Shown piece by piece: positions 61,764 through 64,000 of a stretch of DNA of 64,000 nt. The stretch's first letter is position 1. Each line of letters opens with the position of its first letter. Below the pieces are notes generated by a model, which saw only the letters and a list, made by a program, of their open reading frames with translations, searched no databases and was not told where the DNA came from. Both the position numbers and the translations under genes were made by a program. Source of the stretch: Mycolicibacterium moriokaense (GTDB lineage: Bacteria > Actinomycetota > Actinomycetes > Mycobacteriales > Mycobacteriaceae); contig NZ_QQBJ01000013.1 in NCBI RefSeq assembly GCF_003347205.1, positions 1 to 64,000 of the forward strand. The letters run 5' to 3'.

Positions 61764-62492
61764 ATGGCCCTCGCAACACTCCTAGCCATCACGATCGCGT
61801 GTATCGGATGGAGCCTCTGGATTCGGCGCGTGACGTGGACGTGCCGGTGGGAGGTGGCCGCGACCCTCAACATCGCGTTGCAGGGTCTGGCCGTGCTGCT
61901 GATGTCGCCGCTGGCGTCCGCGACGGTCGGGCACTGGCTGCACGCCCTGACCGGCAAGTGGAACCTGGAGGACTACCTCGGCCACGACGCCTATATCGTG
62001 GCGGCGTCGGCGATCGTCTACAACACGCTAGGCCGACTCGCCGACGACGACGCGATGCAGCGATCGTTCAAGCAGTACATCGAGCGGCCCGCCACCATCT
62101 GCATCCCATTGCTGCTGGTCACCTTCTCGGTCGGCAACGGCGCGCGGATCTACGCGCCGGACTTCTTCACCGTGCCCACCGACTTCTGGCTGAACGTGTA
62201 CTGGCTGCTGCTCTGCGGCACGTTGATGTATCTGCTGGGCTACGGCATCAGGGCGACGCTCGTGCTGCGCAAGGATCCACGCTCGCGCACGATCGCGAAC
62301 TTCTATCTGGCGTCCTCGGTCGCGGGGATCATGGCCTGCGTCGTGCGGATCACCACCGCGTTCGTGCCGTCCTTCCAGACAGTCGTCGGCAGCAGCATGG
62401 TGTGGGTCTTCGCCTGCATGTGCGGCGCCGGGTTCGCACTCGCCTCCGCCCACTCGTGGCGGATCAAGACGAAATGGTTCACCAGGGTCTGA
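61764..62492 (+). CDS. Seven-helix membrane protein (possibly MAB_1171c-like)
   Basis: A 242-residue integral membrane protein with about seven helices, near residues 2-18, 32-52, 68-88, 104-122, 134-155, 180-198 and 208-226. The conserved-looking DPRSRTIANFYLASSVAG segment links helices 5 and 6. The layout resembles the N-terminal membrane part of MAB_1171c-type putative transporters, which also lie next to HTH genes, but the C-terminal domain of that family is missing. The frame is open further upstream; ATG at 61764 follows an AAAGG site. Function unknown. Confidence 0.65.
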   Translation: MALATLLAITIACIGWSLWIRRVTWTCRWEVAATLNIALQGLAVLLMSPLASATVGHWLHALTGKWNLEDYLGHDAYIVAASAIVYNTLGRLADDDAMQRSFKQYIERPATICIPLLLVTFSVGNGARIYAPDFFTVPTDFWLNVYWLLLCGTLMYLLGYGIRATLVLRKDPRSRTIANFYLASSVAGIMACVVRITTAFVPSFQTVVGSSMVWVFACMCGAGFALASAHSWRIKTKWFTRV

Positions 62493-62543
62493 CCCCGCCG
62501 ATCGGGTTATCGTTGCCTCGCCGTCGAACTGGGGAGCAACGCG

Positions 62544-63959
62544 ATGACACAACAGTCGGGGACCGCCGGGCGCCACCGCGTCGTCATCATCGGATCGGGT
62601 TTCGGCGGGCTTGAAGCGGCCAAGTCACTCAAACGCGCCGACGTCGACGTCACCCTGATCTCCAGGACCACCAGTCACCTGTTCCAACCACTGCTCTACC
62701 AGGTGGCCACCGGCATCCTTTCCGAGGGCGAGATCGCCCCGACGACCCGCCTGGTGTTGCGCAAGCAGAAGAACGTCCAGGTGCTTCTCGGTGAGGTGGA
62801 GGCGATCGACCTGAACGCCCAGACCGTCACCGCGAAGCTGATGGCGATGCAGACCGTCACGCCCTTCGACACCCTGATCGTCGCCGCGGGCGCCCAGCAG
62901 TCCTACTTCGGCAACGACCAGTTCGCGACGTTTGCGCCGGGCATGAAGACCATCGACGACGCGCTGGAACTGCGCGGTCGCATCCTCGGCGCGTTCGAGG
63001 CCGCCGAGGTGACCACCGACCACGCCGAACGAGAACGGCGGCTGACCTTCGTCGTGGTCGGCGGCGGGCCGACGGGCGTCGAACTCGCCGGACAGATCGC
63101 CGAACTCGCCGACCGCACCCTGGCCGGAGCGTTCCGCACCATCAAGCCCAGCGAATGCCGCGTGGTCCTCGTCGAAGGGGCCGACGCGCTGATCCCCCCA
63201 ATGGGCCCGAAACTCGGTGCGCAGGCCCAGCGACGGCTGGAGAAGATGGGCGTCGAGATCCAGCTCAACTCGCTGGTGACCAACGTCGACTACATGGGTG
63301 TCACGGTCAAGCACAAGGAAACCGGCGAACAGCGCATCGCATGCGCATGCAAAGTCTGGTCGGCCGGCGTGCAGGCCAGCCCGCTGGGTGCAATGATCGC
63401 CGAGCAGTCGGACGGCACGGAGACGGACCGCGCCGGCCGGGTCGTCGTCGAACCTGACCTGTCCGTGAAGGGCCACCCCAACGTCTTCGTCATCGGCGAC
63501 CTCATGTCGGTGCCGGGCGTGCCGGGCATGGCCCAGGGTGCGCTGCAGGGCGCCGAGTACGTGACCAAGCTGATCAAGAAGTCGGTGGACGGGCACGACG
63601 ACCCGACCGCCCGCGCTCCGTTCAAGTACTTCGACAAGGGCAGCATGGCGACAGTGTCTCGGTTCAGCGCTGTGGCGCAGGTCGGCAAGCTGGAGTTCGG
63701 CGGCTTCATCGCCTGGCTGGCGTGGCTGGTGCTGCACCTCGTCTACCTGGTCGGCTTCAAGAACCGCTTCACCACGCTGATCAACTGGTTCATCACGTTC
63801 GTCAGCCACAGCCGTGGGCAGATGGCCATCACCAGCCAGATGATCTACGCCCGGTTGGCGATGGACATGCTCCAGGACCGGCAGAACCAAACCGCCAGGA
63901 ACTCGGCACTCGCCGCCGTGGAGGAGGCCGAGAAGCTCGAACGGGAGCGGGGCGCATAG
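62544..63959 (+). CDS. ndhA: Type II NADH:quinone oxidoreductase (NdhA-like)
   Basis: A single-subunit, non-proton-pumping NADH dehydrogenase of 471 residues. The FAD motif VVIIGSGFGGLEAA is near residue 13, the NADH motif VVVGGGPTGVELAG lies around 172-185, and the quinone-site region HLFQPLLYQVATG is present. The C-terminal third has a hydrophobic anchor (WLAWLVLHLVYLVGF). Sequence blocks such as MQTVTPFDTLIVAAGAQQSYFGNDQFATFA (read as DTLIVAAGAQQSYFG and NDQFATFAPG) are closer to NdhA than to Ndh as I remember them. GGGGAG precedes the ATG. It donates electrons to menaquinone. Confidence 0.92.
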   Translation: MTQQSGTAGRHRVVIIGSGFGGLEAAKSLKRADVDVTLISRTTSHLFQPLLYQVATGILSEGEIAPTTRLVLRKQKNVQVLLGEVEAIDLNAQTVTAKLMAMQTVTPFDTLIVAAGAQQSYFGNDQFATFAPGMKTIDDALELRGRILGAFEAAEVTTDHAERERRLTFVVVGGGPTGVELAGQIAELADRTLAGAFRTIKPSECRVVLVEGADALIPPMGPKLGAQAQRRLEKMGVEIQLNSLVTNVDYMGVTVKHKETGEQRIACACKVWSAGVQASPLGAMIAEQSDGTETDRAGRVVVEPDLSVKGHPNVFVIGDLMSVPGVPGMAQGALQGAEYVTKLIKKSVDGHDDPTARAPFKYFDKGSMATVSRFSAVAQVGKLEFGGFIAWLAWLVLHLVYLVGFKNRFTTLINWFITFVSHSRGQMAITSQMIYARLAMDMLQDRQNQTARNSALAAVEEAEKLERERGA

Positions 63960-64000
63960 CCGCCGCCTCGGTCCGTATGCCGGGTCGCTACCCCGCGACG
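63960..64000. other. Window end, no feature seen
   Basis: The final 41 bp after ndhA hold no recognisable terminator, start codon with promoter, or repeat. Confidence 0.5.

Overview
This 64 kb window is high-GC chromosomal DNA from a Mycobacterium, most likely a fast-growing (Mycolicibacterium-type) species. The gene order matches, in reverse, the M. tuberculosis H37Rv block from ileS/dinX to trpA/lgt as I remember it, without a prophage between bioD and bioB. GTG starts, ATGA/GTGA/TGATG stop-start overlaps and TANNNT boxes 6-7 nt before start codons (predicted leaderless mRNAs) are frequent, as is typical of mycobacteria. I saw no rRNA, tRNA, CRISPR array, insertion sequence or prophage. No stretch of more than 300 bases lacks a gene or an RNA leader.

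Layout. 1-95: the 3' end of an unidentified gene. 138-7412 (minus): trpE, a Trp-operon membrane protein, trpC, trpB, trpA and lgt; Lgt carries a very long acidic repetitive tail. 7475-9757 (plus): a BcpB-type peroxiredoxin, an ABC ATPase and an F420/flavin monooxygenase. 9775-16203 (minus): hisD-hisC-hisB-hisH-hisA-impA-hisF-hisI. 16284-19645: small membrane protein, Ddn-like protein, LysE exporter, and a divergent alcohol dehydrogenase/TetR pair with a clear operator. 19642-23768: nadA-nadB-nadC divergent from the NAD regulator nrtR. 23828-31794: lipase, then the biotin genes bioB-bsaP, bioQ and bioA-bioF-bioD with BioQ operators. 31903-40298 (plus): an acyltransferase-3/SGNH membrane enzyme and treX-treY-treZ (glycogen to trehalose). 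40325-48882: ilvA, a Ddn-like protein, fadD11-type acyl-CoA ligase, SRPBCC protein, a pore-like membrane protein and dnaE1. 48955-52546: an accessory segment with a CMD protein, an ECF42-type sigma factor with its DGPF partner, a small secreted repeat protein and a RarD-like permease. 52543-60381: rluD-like, lspA, ansA, dinB, a ferritin-like diiron protein, and ileS behind a T-box leader. 60646-63959: a divergent unit encoding a condensation-domain remnant, an HTH protein and a membrane protein, then an NdhA-like NADH dehydrogenase.

The genes are mainly anabolic (Trp, His, NAD, biotin, Ile, trehalose), with lipoprotein processing (lgt, lspA), DNA replication (dnaE1, dinB) and respiration (ndhA). 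The most interesting non-coding structures are: (i) two tandem 32-bp units between hisF and hisI, each an 11-codon mini-ORF chained by ATGA overlaps, with a frame-shifted relative between trpC and trpB; (ii) 24-25-bp hairpin units ending at a BioQ operator at both bioB/bioQ and bioF; (iii) an ileS T-box with an ultra-short stem I; (iv) an NrtR palindrome that contains the nrtR -10 box.
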